A stretch of 64,000 nt of DNA from Desulfobulbus alkaliphilus (GCF_016918545.1 NZ_JAFFQC010000006.1:62001-126000); one strand, 5' to 3'. Shown: positions 52,575 to 61,935, counted from the first letter of the stretch. The notes: generated from the sequence alone by a model not told the origin. Translations and numbers: made by a program.

Positions 52575-52843
52575 GACCACCATATTTTAAACTTTTTTGG
52601 CGTAGAAGGCGACGGATTTGCCCGGGGACAGGCCGACTGGTACATATAAGGGCTCTGGAGCACGGACCGGAACGGAATTGGTTCGTGAATTTACCTTAAC
52701 TGGTTGCTGTAAACTCGAAATTAAATGACTGTCAACTGAAACGCCGCAGTTTGTGATGTCAACAGGGACTTATGTAACATTTTTATTTCTCTGGGGAACT
52801 CGCCTGGCCCAGTCAGTCGGGTTCACCGCAAAAGGATGCGTCT

Positions 52844-54001
52844 ATGAAAATTCATGAGTATCAGGCCAAGGAATTATTTCGAAAGTACAATGTACCTACT
52901 CCCAAGGGAAAACTTGCCTACACCACCGCGGAAGTAGAAAAGATTGCAGATGAATTCGGCCTGCCGGTCGTTGTCAAGGCTCAGGTTCATGCTGGTGGTC
53001 GCGGCAAGGGCGGTGGAGTGAAACTTGCCAAAACCAAGGACGACGTCAAAACAGTCGCTGACTCCATCGTCGGGATGACGCTAGTCACCAAGCAAACCGG
53101 AGCACAAGGCAAGAAAGTGAACAAGGTGCTTGTGGAAGAAGGGCTCAATATCAAAAAGGAGCTTTATCTGTCCATCATCCCTGACCGTGAGACCGCAACA
53201 ATCGCCATTGTCTGCAGCCAGGATGGCGGCATGGACATCGAAGAGGTGGCCGAAAAAACTCCTGAGCGCATTGTCACCGTCCATGTCAGTCCTATTACCG
53301 GCATTCAGGCTTTCCACCTGCGCAAAGTGTGTTTCGGGCTGGAAATTGAAAAAGAACTGCAAAAACAGATGTCTGCTGTAGTCAAGAACCTCTATAATCT
53401 CTTTGTTGATTACGACTGCTCCATGCTCGAGATCAACCCACTGATCATAACCGCAGAGGGGAATATCCTCGCCCTCGACGCCAAGATCGACATTGACTCC
53501 AATGCCATGTTCCGTCACCCGGATGCCAAGGAAATGCATGATCCGGACGAGGACGATCCCGTCGAAGCCGAAGCCGCAAAATTTGGCTTGAATTACATCA
53601 ATCTGGACGGCAATGTCGGCAACATCGTCAATGGCGCCGGATTGGCCATGGCAACCATGGATATCGTTAAAATGGCTGGCGCCTCACCCGCCAACTTTCT
53701 CGATGTCGGCGGTGGAGCCAATGCAGAGGCCATCGAGAATGGATTTCGGCTCATCATGAAGGATCCAGCGGTCAAGGGCATCCTCATCAACGTTTTTGGT
53801 GGTATTCTCCGGTGCGATATTCTTGCCCAGGGTGTTGTTCAAGCAGCCACAAAACTAAAATTGTCCGTTCCGGTTGTTGTCCGCATGGAAGGCACCAATG
53901 TAGAAGAAGGGCGGAAGATTCTCGCCGAATCCGGGCTTGACCTGGTCAATGCCACAGATCTCGCTGATGCGGCGGAAAAGGTTGCCAAGATTGTTTCCTG
54001 A
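52844..54001 (+). CDS. sucC: Succinyl-CoA synthetase beta subunit (ADP-forming)
   Basis: 385 aa. ATP-grasp enzyme: MKIHEYQAKELFRKYNVPTP at the start, VVKAQVHAGGRGKGGGVKLA, the helix-forming ADKTPERIVTVHVSP-like region and the C-terminal CoA-ligase domain (GAGLAMATMDIVKMAGASPA, LDVGGGANAE, INVFGGILRCD). With SucD it interconverts succinyl-CoA and succinate, forming ATP. It heads an operon whose last three genes make a methylmalonyl-CoA carboxyltransferase module, so it probably serves propionate oxidation or production. Confidence 0.97.
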   Translation: MKIHEYQAKELFRKYNVPTPKGKLAYTTAEVEKIADEFGLPVVVKAQVHAGGRGKGGGVKLAKTKDDVKTVADSIVGMTLVTKQTGAQGKKVNKVLVEEGLNIKKELYLSIIPDRETATIAIVCSQDGGMDIEEVAEKTPERIVTVHVSPITGIQAFHLRKVCFGLEIEKELQKQMSAVVKNLYNLFVDYDCSMLEINPLIITAEGNILALDAKIDIDSNAMFRHPDAKEMHDPDEDDPVEAEAAKFGLNYINLDGNVGNIVNGAGLAMATMDIVKMAGASPANFLDVGGGANAEAIENGFRLIMKDPAVKGILINVFGGILRCDILAQGVVQAATKLKLSVPVVVRMEGTNVEEGRKILAESGLDLVNATDLADAAEKVAKIVS

Positions 54002-54090
54002 TGCACTTCCACGTTGCGACAGCAGCGGTCAATGGGTCTCCTGGAAGTGAAGCAGCAGTTATGAGACAGCGCCAGCAAATTCTTCCATCC

Positions 54091-54130
54091 CTCAAAACAG
54101 TGGATCTGTCGTTTAAGGCCCTGTTTTGAG
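54091..54130 (+). other. Intergenic hairpin between sucC and sucD
   Basis: Perfect 10-bp stem CTCAAAACAG / CTGTTTTGAG with a 20-base loop. Within an operon, so it may be an RNA-processing or partial termination site. Confidence 0.5.
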
Positions 54131-54178
54131 GTGAATCAAGTTGCAGAGGCTTTTAAATACTACTCATAGAGGACTACA

Positions 54179-55057
54179 ATGAGCGTCTTAGTTAATAAAG
54201 AAACCCGTTTACTTGTACAAGGTATCACCGGTCAGGAAGGGCAGTTTCACACCCGTTCCTGCATCGCTTACGGCACCAATGTGGTCGCCGGCGTCACCCC
54301 GGGAAAGGGTGGGCAGAAAATGGATGCGGTGCCGATATTCAACACCGTGCAAGAGGCCCGGGACAAAACCGGAGCCAATGCATCCATGATCCTGGTACCG
54401 CCACCCTTTGCCGCGGACGCCATCATGGAGGCCGCCGATGCCGGCATCGAGGTCGTCGTCTGCATTACTGAAGGCGTACCAGTCATTGATATGATGCGGG
54501 TCAAGAACTACCTGGCCACCAAAGTCACCCGCCTCATCGGACCTAACTGCCCTGGTATCATCACCCCAGGTGAATGCAAGATTGGTATTATGCCTGGACC
54601 GATGCACAAACCTGGTGGACCATGGGGTGTTGTATCCCGCTCCGGAACACTCACCTATGAAGCTGTCCACCAGCTGACCCAGGCAGGTTTTGGCCAGACC
54701 ACCTGTATCGGTATCGGCGGTGACCCTGTCAATGGGACCAACTTCATCGATTGCCTGGAACTGTTCAACGCTGACCCCGAAACCAAGGCTGTGGTCATGA
54801 TCGGAGAAATCGGCGGTAATGCCGAAGAGGATGCCTGCGAGTGGATCAAGGCCAACATGTCCCACAAGCCGGTTGTCGGTTTTATTGCCGGTTTGACTGC
54901 CCCTCCGGGGCGTCGCATGGGCCATGCCGGCGCCATTGTCAGTGGGGGCAAGGGGACAGCCGAAGCCAAAATCGCTGCCATGAAGGCCAGTGGCGTGCAT
55001 CACTGTGAAAACCTTGGTAAAATGGGCGAGCTGTGCAAGCAGGTATATAAAGGATGA
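54179..55057 (+). CDS. sucD: Succinyl-CoA synthetase alpha subunit
   Basis: 292 aa. [20 protein letters not shown] and [14 protein letters not shown] are typical; the phosphorylated His is His249 in [13 protein letters not shown], and [37 protein letters not shown] are conserved. It binds CoA and carries the phosphohistidine. AGAGGA precedes the ATG. A perfect 13-bp hairpin follows before mmdA. Confidence 0.97.
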   Translation: MSVLVNKETRLLVQGITGQEGQFHTRSCIAYGTNVVAGVTPGKGGQKMDAVPIFNTVQEARDKTGANASMILVPPPFAADAIMEAADAGIEVVVCITEGVPVIDMMRVKNYLATKVTRLIGPNCPGIITPGECKIGIMPGPMHKPGGPWGVVSRSGTLTYEAVHQLTQAGFGQTTCIGIGGDPVNGTNFIDCLELFNADPETKAVVMIGEIGGNAEEDACEWIKANMSHKPVVGFIAGLTAPPGRRMGHAGAIVSGGKGTAEAKIAAMKASGVHHCENLGKMGELCKQVYKG

Positions 55058-55072
55058 ACAGTCAGTGAAAAC

Positions 55073-55101
55073 ACATGCCGGCTGTACAACAGCCGGCATG
55101 T
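55073..55101 (+). other. Intergenic hairpin between sucD and mmdA
   Basis: Perfect 13-bp stem ACATGCCGGCTGT / ACAGCCGGCATGT with a 3-base loop and no T run. Likely an mRNA stabiliser or attenuator inside the operon. Confidence 0.55.
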
Positions 55102-55158
55102 TCACGGCTTTCATAATCGGGCACGGAATTTTAAAGAATTCTGCAGCAAGGAGACAGC

Positions 55159-56709
55159 ATGAGCACTAAGGAAAAATTAGAGCAGTTGAAAAAGAAAAGG
55201 GCCCAGGCCCTGTTGGGCGGTGGCCAGGACAAGATTGACAAGATCCATGCAAAAGGAAAATTAACCGCCCGTGAACGGATCCAAGCCCTTCTCGATCCCG
55301 GGAGCTTTGAAGAGTATGATGCCTTTAAACTCCATCGCTGCTACAATTTCGGCATGGAAAAAATCAAATTCCTGGGCGATGGTATCGTCACCGGTTATGG
55401 CAAAATCAATGGCCGCGGTGTCTATATTTACGCGCAGGATTTTTCGGTACTGGCCGGTTCCCTGTCCGGAACTCTGGCTGAAAAAATCTGTAAAGTCATG
55501 GACCTGGGCATGAAAAACGGCTTGCCGGTGATCGGGCTCAATGACTCCGGTGGTGCTCGTATTCAGGAAGGAATTGAAGCTCTGGCCGGGTACACCGAAA
55601 TCTTCACCCGCAACGTTCTCTCCTCTGGTGTTGTTCCGCAGATCTCCGGTATTTTCGGCCCCTGTGCCGGTGGTGCTGTCTATTCCCCGGCCCTGACCGA
55701 CTTCATTGTCATGGTCAAGATCCAATCCTACATGTTTTTAACCGGGCCAAAGGTCGTCAAGACGGTGTGTCATGAAGACGTCACCACCGAGACGCTTGGT
55801 GGCGCGGTCATGCACACCACCAAGAGCGGTGTCACCGATTATGCCGCCGAAGACGAGTACGATGCCATTCAGTACATCAAGGATCTCCTCTCGTACTTCC
55901 CACAAAACAATCTGGAAGATCCACCGGATGCTCCTTGTGACGACCCCATCACCAGAAAGTCCGCCCTGCTCAACGATATAATTCCGGACAATCCCAATGC
56001 CGCCTATGACATGAAGAAGGTCATTACCGAGACTGTGGATAATGGGATATTCCTCGAGGTCAAAAAGAATTTTGCCCCGAACATCATTGTTGGTTTTGCC
56101 CGCTACGGTGGCAAATCCGTGGGTATTGTCGCTAATCAGCCGTCCTACTATGCCGGTGTTCTCGATATCGACTCCTCGATCAAAGGCGCTCGCTTTGTCC
56201 GCTTCTGCGATTGTTTCAATATCCCCATCATCACCTTTGTCGATGTCCCCGGCTTCCTGCCCGGAACCAATCAGGAATTTGGCGGAGTTATCCGCAACGG
56301 AGCCAAAATGCTCTTTGCCTACGCTGAATCAACTGTTCCGAAGGTCACCGTTATTACCCGGAAGGCGTACGGTGGGGCCTACTGCGTTATGTCATCCAAG
56401 CATTTGCGCACCGATATGAACTATTCCTGGCCCACCGGTGAAATCGCGGTTATGGGTTCGAAGGGAGCGGTTGAGGTCCTCTATGCCAAGGGCGCGAAAG
56501 CTTCGGACGATCCCAAAGCCTTTCTGGTGGAAAAGGAGAACGAGTACAACGAAAACTTTTCCAACCCATATTGTGCTGCTGAGCGGGGGTACATTGACGA
56601 TGTCATTGAACCGGCGGAAACCCGCTTCCGCATTATCAATGCGCTGGAATCCATTTCTGGTAAACGTGACAGCATCCCAATGAAAAAACACGGTAATATT
56701 CCGCTGTAA
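55159..56709 (+). CDS. mmdA: Methylmalonyl-CoA carboxyltransferase 12S-type subunit
   Basis: 516 aa, matching the 12S/PccB/MmdA family. ATG 55159 follows [87 protein letters not shown] and [12 protein letters not shown]-type sequence are diagnostic of the carboxyl-transferase on methylmalonyl/propionyl-CoA. It transfers the carboxyl between methylmalonyl-CoA and the biotin carrier. With the small protein and 5S/biotin subunit downstream it makes a complete transcarboxylase set; no biotin carboxylase or Na+-pumping beta subunit is adjacent. Confidence 0.94.
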   Translation: MSTKEKLEQLKKKRAQALLGGGQDKIDKIHAKGKLTARERIQALLDPGSFEEYDAFKLHRCYNFGMEKIKFLGDGIVTGYGKINGRGVYIYAQDFSVLAGSLSGTLAEKICKVMDLGMKNGLPVIGLNDSGGARIQEGIEALAGYTEIFTRNVLSSGVVPQISGIFGPCAGGAVYSPALTDFIVMVKIQSYMFLTGPKVVKTVCHEDVTTETLGGAVMHTTKSGVTDYAAEDEYDAIQYIKDLLSYFPQNNLEDPPDAPCDDPITRKSALLNDIIPDNPNAAYDMKKVITETVDNGIFLEVKKNFAPNIIVGFARYGGKSVGIVANQPSYYAGVLDIDSSIKGARFVRFCDCFNIPIITFVDVPGFLPGTNQEFGGVIRNGAKMLFAYAESTVPKVTVITRKAYGGAYCVMSSKHLRTDMNYSWPTGEIAVMGSKGAVEVLYAKGAKASDDPKAFLVEKENEYNENFSNPYCAAERGYIDDVIEPAETRFRIINALESISGKRDSIPMKKHGNIPL

Positions 56710-56770
56710 GCACTCCCATGCAATGGCAAGGCCGATAAGATGCCGGGCCAAAAACTCAGAGGATGACAGA

Positions 56771-56965
56771 ATGGCAAATGTAAATAAAAAAGTGACGGCA
56801 GCAATTGCCGCTGTCAATGCCTATATGATGCAGGAAGAAGAGGCAGCCTATCAGGCACAACTGGCTGCCGCCAGGTCTGCGCAGACTGGTCCCAATCCAT
56901 GGGCAATTGCCGGCCGTCAGGATATAATGCATTTCCGCAGGCTGATTCAGATAAAAGCCTTCTGA
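56771..56965 (+). CDS. Small accessory subunit of the transcarboxylase operon
   Basis: 64 aa. ATG 56771 with AGAGGATG upstream. An N-terminal helix rich in Ala (VTAAIAAVNAYMMQEEEAAY) is followed by a Pro/Trp hinge and the motif NPWAIAGRQDIMHFRRLIQ. This W-x3-GR-x2-M pattern recalls the tiny epsilon/delta subunits of acyl-CoA carboxylases and decarboxylases (AccE, MmdE). Its place between the 12S and 5S genes supports a structural role in that enzyme. It has no membrane segment. Confidence 0.7.
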   Translation: MANVNKKVTAAIAAVNAYMMQEEEAAYQAQLAAARSAQTGPNPWAIAGRQDIMHFRRLIQIKAF

Positions 56966-57020
56966 TGGCTTTTGCGACAAATTGACGTTCAACGATAACG
57001 TACAACAGGAGAAATTGACA

Positions 57021-59003
57021 ATGAGCGACCAAGTGAAAATGACCGCCATGAATTATGATGCTGACCGGCCTGCCGCAGAAAATCCGGTTAAGGTTATGGA
57101 TCTGAGCTTTCGTGACGGCCACCAGTCTTTGTTTGCTACCCGCGGCCGTACCGAGGATATGATTCCGGTTGCGGAAATGATGGATGAAATCGGCTTCTGG
57201 GCCTTGGAGACCTGGGGTGGTGCCACCTTTGACACCATGCACCGTTTCCTCAATGAGGATCCGTGGGAGCGCCTCCGAACCCTCAAGCGCTATGTAAAGA
57301 AGACCCCCTTCTCCATGCTGCTCAGAGCCCAGAATCTGGTTGGATATCGGAACTACGCTGATGATCTTGCCACTGCCTTTGTTGAGCGAGCCGCAGAAAA
57401 CGGCATGGATATTTTCCGAACCTTTGACGCCCTCAACGACTACCGCAATTTTGAAACCGTGGTCAAGCAGATCAAAAAGAGTGGCAAGCATTTCCAGGGC
57501 TGCATCTGCTATTCGCTGACCGAACCCCGCCTTGGTGGCGATGTGTACGACCTGAAGTACTACGTGGACAGAGCCAAGGCCCTCGATGACATGGGTGCCG
57601 ACTCCATCTGCATCAAGGATATGGCCGGAATGATTGCTCCCTATGATGCCTATGCCATTGTTAAGGCGATCAAGGAAGTGACCAAGACACCTGTCCATCT
57701 GCACAGCCACTTCACCTCTGGTATGGCCCAGATGAGCCATCTCAAAGCCATCGAAGCCGGGGTCGATATCGTTGACACCTGCATGACTCCCTATGCGTTC
57801 CGCACCGCGCATCCTGCGATTGAGCCCTTGGTCATGGCTCTGCTCGGCACCAACAGGGATACCGGCTTTGATATCAAGAAGCTCGCCGAAATCAACGAGG
57901 TTCTTGAGAAAGAAGTCATGCCTAAATACAAGCATCTCATGGATGATTCCAAGTGCTCCATTATCGACATCAACGTTCTGCTCCATCAGACCCCGGGCGG
58001 CATGCTGTCCAACCTGGTGAACCAGTTGCGTGAAATGGATGCCCTCGATAAGATCGATCAGGTCTACAAGGAACTGCCCATAGTGCGTAAAGAGCTTGGC
58101 CAGATTCCGCTGGTCACCCCTACCAGCCAGATCGTCGGTATTCAGACCGTCAACAACGTGCTGTTCGATACCCCGGAAGAACGCTACAAGATGATCACCG
58201 CCCAGGTCAAAGACCTGTGCTATGGTCTCTACGGCAAAACCGCTGTACCGATCGACCCTGAAGTTCAGAAGAAGGCGCTGAAAGGCTATCCGCGCGGCGA
58301 AGAACCCATCACCTGCCGCCCTGCTGAAGTCCTCGAGCCGGAAATGGAAAAAGCCAAGCAAGAGATTGGAGATCTGGCCAAGGATATCGATGACCTGGTC
58401 ATCTATGCCCTCTACCCGGTCACTGGCAAAAAATTCCTGGAGTGGAAGTACGGTGTGACCCCGGCGCCTCCGGAAGTCAAAGCACTCACCCTGGACGAAG
58501 TGAAAAAACGCGATGAACTGATCGCCAAAGCCAAGGCCGGCAAGCTGATTGAGCCGAAAGCCGCCACACCGGAGAAATCCGAAAACGTTCGCACGTTCAA
58601 CGTCTTTGTTGATGGTGAATTCTTCAACGTTGAAGTCGACCCCATCGGCGATTTCCAGCCCATGGCCGCCGCTCCTCGTCCTGCCGCTGCGGCTGCCGCG
58701 CCTAAAGCTGCCCCGGCCGCTGCACCAAAAGCTGCGGCCCCGGCTGCTGCTCCCAAGGCCGCTGCCCCTGCTCCGGCAGTTGTTGAAGGTGGTACACCGC
58801 TTATGGCACCCATGCCCGGCATGATTATTAAAAATGTCGTCAATGTCGGTGACACCGTCAAGGTTGGCGATCCCGTCGTGATCCTGGAAGCCATGAAGAT
58901 GGAAAACTCACTTGCCGCTCCGTGTGATGGAGAAGTCAAGGCTCTCAATTACGGTACCGGTGATTCCGTGCCCAAAGACGCCGTCCTTGCGGTTATCGGA
59001 TAA
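57021..59003 (+). CDS. Transcarboxylase 5S-type subunit with C-terminal biotin domain
   Basis: 660 aa from ATG 57021, behind CAGGAGA. The N-terminal carboxyltransferase TIM barrel (about 20-470) has FRDGHQSLFATR, HLHSHFTSGMAQ (metal His), and IKDMAG (Lys to be carbamylated). An Ala/Pro-rich linker (about 555-590) leads to a biotinyl domain with EAMKMENSL, biotin Lys626. This joins Propionibacterium 5S and 1.3S in one chain, as in oxaloacetate decarboxylase alpha or PycB. With mmdA it would move a carboxyl from methylmalonyl-CoA to pyruvate (giving oxaloacetate) or back. The oxaloacetate decarboxylase beta membrane pump is absent. A strong hairpin terminator follows. Confidence 0.92.
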   Translation: MSDQVKMTAMNYDADRPAAENPVKVMDLSFRDGHQSLFATRGRTEDMIPVAEMMDEIGFWALETWGGATFDTMHRFLNEDPWERLRTLKRYVKKTPFSMLLRAQNLVGYRNYADDLATAFVERAAENGMDIFRTFDALNDYRNFETVVKQIKKSGKHFQGCICYSLTEPRLGGDVYDLKYYVDRAKALDDMGADSICIKDMAGMIAPYDAYAIVKAIKEVTKTPVHLHSHFTSGMAQMSHLKAIEAGVDIVDTCMTPYAFRTAHPAIEPLVMALLGTNRDTGFDIKKLAEINEVLEKEVMPKYKHLMDDSKCSIIDINVLLHQTPGGMLSNLVNQLREMDALDKIDQVYKELPIVRKELGQIPLVTPTSQIVGIQTVNNVLFDTPEERYKMITAQVKDLCYGLYGKTAVPIDPEVQKKALKGYPRGEEPITCRPAEVLEPEMEKAKQEIGDLAKDIDDLVIYALYPVTGKKFLEWKYGVTPAPPEVKALTLDEVKKRDELIAKAKAGKLIEPKAATPEKSENVRTFNVFVDGEFFNVEVDPIGDFQPMAAAPRPAAAAAAPKAAPAAAPKAAAPAAAPKAAAPAPAVVEGGTPLMAPMPGMIIKNVVNVGDTVKVGDPVVILEAMKMENSLAAPCDGEVKALNYGTGDSVPKDAVLAVIG

Positions 59004-59030
59004 TTAATTTCTGGATTCATCAAAAATAAA

Positions 59031-59065
59031 CAGGGGAGTGCCTGCTTCAGGCACTCCCCTGTTTG
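59031..59065. terminator. Bidirectional terminator
   Basis: Perfect 14-bp stem CAGGGGAGTGCCTG (59031-59044) and CAGGCACTCCCCTG (59048-59061) with a 3-base loop. T-rich in both directions (GTTTGC on plus, GTTTATTTTTGATG on minus), between two convergent genes. Confidence 0.85.
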
Positions 59066-59097
59066 CTTCAGCGGCAGACAACGTGCCGATTTTTCTT

Positions 59098-60018
59098 TCA
59101 CTCCTTGATCAACTGCAGGTGTCTTGCTTGTTCCCATAATTGGGTGGCCATGCGCACGGTTGCCTGGTCAACCATTCTCCCGTCCACCGCCACCGCACCT
59201 TTCCCTTCTTTTCTTGCCTGTTCGCTGGCAGCAAGTACTTTGGCCGCCAACGCAACATCCTCCTCTCTCGGAGTAAAGACTTCGTTGATGGTATCAACCT
59301 GCGATGGATGAATGGCCCATTTACCGTCACACCCCAGGGCACAGGCCATGACCGCTGATCGACGCAACCCTTCCGTGTCCTTGAAATTGCCATAGGGCGC
59401 GTCTATGGCAAGCCGGCCATGAGCCTTGGCGTGCATCACCATATTACTGATGGCAAAATGCCAGCGGTGCCCTGGGTATAGTTCTTCTTCCTTCTCGCCA
59501 TGACCGGAAATGGACACCAATCTGGCGCCGATCGATGCTGAATAATCAGCAATGCCAAAAACGAGGCTGAGGCCCCTTGCACTTGCCGCGATAATTTCCG
59601 CTGCCCGCATTAAACCTTCGGCTGTTTCTATGGAGAGTTCAAGACCGAGGGGGCGACGGGCAGTGTTTGCCAGCTCGATACCGGAGAGCAGCCGGTCGGC
59701 AAAATACACATCACCTGGATGATTCACCTTGGGTATGACTATTGAGTCGATAATGTGCCCTGCTTTTTCAGCAACCTCAACGAGATCTCGATAAGCAAAA
59801 GGTGTATCCAGCGCATTGATGCGAACGGTCACGGTTTTCTGCGTCCAGTCGAGATCCAAGAGTGATGCAATGACCTGATCCCGCGCTGAATTTTTTTCCT
59901 CTAAGGGAACACTGTCTTCCAAATCGAGCATTATAACGTCGGCATTGCTGGTATTGGCTTTACCGTGCATCTTTGTCATATGCCCGGGAACGGATAAATT
60001 CGATCTTCGGGGTTTCAT
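59098..60018 (-). CDS. HpcH/HpaI-aldolase/citrate-lyase-beta-family lyase (malyl-CoA lyase-like)
   Basis: 306 aa from ATG 60018, with AGGAGG upstream; the longer frame starts 15 residues earlier without support. RRSNLSVPGHMTKMHGKANT, DVIMLDLEDSVPLEEKN, the catalytic SIETAEGLMRA and FGIADYSASIG are features of the CitE-like TIM barrel, and the C-terminal GCDGKWAIHPSQVDTINEVF helix-loop is typical. Members cleave (3S)-malyl-CoA, methylmalyl-CoA or citramalyl-CoA to glyoxylate/pyruvate and an acyl-CoA. The substrate cannot be told from the sequence. It lies next to the transcarboxylase operon but is transcribed toward it. Confidence 0.82.
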   Translation of the reverse strand: MKPRRSNLSVPGHMTKMHGKANTSNADVIMLDLEDSVPLEEKNSARDQVIASLLDLDWTQKTVTVRINALDTPFAYRDLVEVAEKAGHIIDSIVIPKVNHPGDVYFADRLLSGIELANTARRPLGLELSIETAEGLMRAAEIIAASARGLSLVFGIADYSASIGARLVSISGHGEKEEELYPGHRWHFAISNMVMHAKAHGRLAIDAPYGNFKDTEGLRRSAVMACALGCDGKWAIHPSQVDTINEVFTPREEDVALAAKVLAASEQARKEGKGAVAVDGRMVDQATVRMATQLWEQARHLQLIKE

Positions 60019-60086
60019 GGTACTGCCTCCTGTGGGAATGGGTAGATGAATAGGTACTGACAAGGGAGTGGAGCGCTGTCTTCATT

Positions 60087-60306
60087 GCTGAATCCGTGAC
60101 GGCTGTACTCTTATTTCGGATAAATCTTGCTATACTCAGATGATGATTGCATTAGGATCTTTGATCATAACTTTCACCAGCCGCCTTTCGGAGACGTCCG
60201 TCCGCACGCCATCTTCATTGCCCGTAATCGTATGATAAAGTATAGCGTTCAAAGAACGGTCACCGGCAATATAGCTCACGCATGGACGAAGGGGCACGGA
60301 TCCAGG
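60087..60306 (+). repeat. Dispersed inverted-terminus repeat, long class (220 bp)
   Basis: Starts GCTGAATCCGTGACGGCTG and ends GGGGCACGGATCCAGG. Flanks TTCATT (60081-60086) and TTCGTT (60307-60312) match 5 of 6. Fills most of the 336-base gap between the CitE-like gene and the GGDEF gene. Confidence 0.87.
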
Positions 60307-60354
60307 TTCGTTGGTTTTGACGATTGAGTGCAGGAAAAAGGAAATGAGGACTCG

Positions 60355-61935
60355 TCAGGACAGAGAGAACCACTTTTTTTTCTTTTCAGGCTGATATAAC
60401 TTCACTCTGTTTCTGCCCTCTTTTTTTGCCGAATAGAGAGCCTGATCAGCCAACCCGATAAGTTCGTTTTTGGTTGTATTTTCCAGTGCTGGGCGAAGAC
60501 AGGCGATGCCGATGGAGATGGTGATGGAGTATGTATCCCGACCATCGTCAAAGACATATTCTTCGATTTTTTTTCGAATTTTTTCGGCGACTAAAACAGC
60601 TTCCTCGTGTCCGGTCTGCGGAAGGATAAAAACAAACTCTTCCCCTCCGTACCGGGCAATCAGATCGTATTCACGAATCTGTTCCCTGGCGACTCTGCAA
60701 AATTCTTTTAAGAGGAAATCACCGGTTTGGTGCCCAAAAGTGTCGTTGAAACGTTTAAAATGATCGATGTCGGCCAGCAGGAGAGAGAGCGTGTCATCAT
60801 GTCTCGCTGATCGGTTGAGCTCAGCGTCAAGAAAATTTTGAAAAAAACGATGGTTGCTGATTTCTGTTAGCCCATCGATGTTGGCGAGATTTTCAAGCAA
60901 ACGGTTTTTCTGGGCGAGTTCCTCGCTGAGTTTTTCCAGTTCCATTTTGGACTTGATCAGTTCCCGATTCATTTCCTCATAGGAAAGATTGATGAGGCTG
61001 AGGCGAAGATTAGCTTCCTGAAGGATTTCTGCAACAGACCGCACCGGCCCTATCTTGATCCCGAAATAATGGGCTGATTGCTCGATAGTCCGGTCGATTT
61101 GCCGGAGGATATTATTCACTTCGAGAACTTTGAGGCCGAGCAAGCGTCTAGCCTCGGTACGAAATTGCTTGTGGTATTTGGCAGGGTCATTGGAATGGAA
61201 AATTTTAACAAGCAGATCAGCTAAATATCCGGCAAAAACATTCTTTCGATATTGTTCTGGACCCTGATAGGTGTCAGGCTGATGATGATATTGAATTGGC
61301 AGGAGAAGACTTTCGGGAAGCCCCCAGGATTTGGCAGCCGCAAATCCTATCTCACTGTGGGTGCAGCCAATCACTGCCGATTCGATGTCCTCATCATGGC
61401 TGCCCGAGACATCATTATTGGTCTCTTTTGCATGGACCTGGTTGAGCACCTCTTCATACTGTTTGTTCATTGTTGCTGCAAAGACCAATTGCCCGATATT
61501 CTGCAAAAGGCCACAAATAAAAGCCTCCTCACTATCCCTCCCCCCAACCTGTTCTACAATGAGTTTAGCTGCAACGGCGCCGACAAGTGCGTGCTCCCAG
61601 AAACGATGGAAATCAAACAAGTCACTTTGTTTACGGCTTTCCAGGGCAAGAAAGGAAAAACTGAGCACAAGGCTGCGAACGGCATTGATTCCTAAAATAG
61701 AGACAGCTTGGTTGATTGAAGAAATTTGTTGCGGAAAACTGTAAAAAGAAGAATTTGCGACACGAAGTACTTTAGCGGATAAAGCCATATCTTGAGAAAC
61801 AAGCGTGGCAATGTCCGTCAGGGTCGTTTCATCACTGGCGGTCAAAGTGAGGAGCTGCGAGGCAATGATGGGTAGAGTGGGAAGATCTTTTGACAGGAGG
61901 ACGGATTCAAGCACTTTGTCTGGATCAGTGGTCAT
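60355..61935 (-). CDS. HDOD-GGDEF diguanylate cyclase
   Basis: 526 aa. Residues about 10-210 are the HDOD domain (KDLPTLPIIASQLLTLTASD, ANSSFYSFPQQISSINQAVS, CGLLQNIGQLV, HSEIGFAAAKSWGLP). A helical linker with heptad-like runs follows (about 330-355). The C-terminal GGDEF domain carries LLLADIDHFKRFND and RYGGEEF, an active-site form, with an intact product-inhibition I-site R-E-Y-D five residues upstream. It thus likely makes c-di-GMP and is feedback-inhibited. No receiver domain or other membrane segment is seen, and the signal sensed is unknown. It stands alone. Confidence 0.9.
   Translation of the reverse strand: MTTDPDKVLESVLLSKDLPTLPIIASQLLTLTASDETTLTDIATLVSQDMALSAKVLRVANSSFYSFPQQISSINQAVSILGINAVRSLVLSFSFLALESRKQSDLFDFHRFWEHALVGAVAAKLIVEQVGGRDSEEAFICGLLQNIGQLVFAATMNKQYEEVLNQVHAKETNNDVSGSHDEDIESAVIGCTHSEIGFAAAKSWGLPESLLLPIQYHHQPDTYQGPEQYRKNVFAGYLADLLVKIFHSNDPAKYHKQFRTEARRLLGLKVLEVNNILRQIDRTIEQSAHYFGIKIGPVRSVAEILQEANLRLSLINLSYEEMNRELIKSKMELEKLSEELAQKNRLLENLANIDGLTEISNHRFFQNFLDAELNRSARHDDTLSLLLADIDHFKRFNDTFGHQTGDFLLKEFCRVAREQIREYDLIARYGGEEFVFILPQTGHEEAVLVAEKIRKKIEEYVFDDGRDTYSITISIGIACLRPALENTTKNELIGLADQALYSAKKEGRNRVKLYQPEKKKKWFSLS

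Larger units (their letters stand above)
51453..52843. other. 1.39-kb region without a convincing gene
   Basis: Holds a long-class repeat (51529-51745), a second short similarity to 38136-38166 (51849-51881), and a promoter candidate for sucC near the end. Frames of 60-180 codons exist, the largest on the minus strand at 51985-52518, but they show no domain, biased codon pattern or start site. I see no tRNA or clear structured RNA. Confidence 0.5.

Noticed and set aside
56814-58361. 515-codon minus-strand frame
   Set aside because: Shadow of the 5S subunit gene and the small subunit gene.
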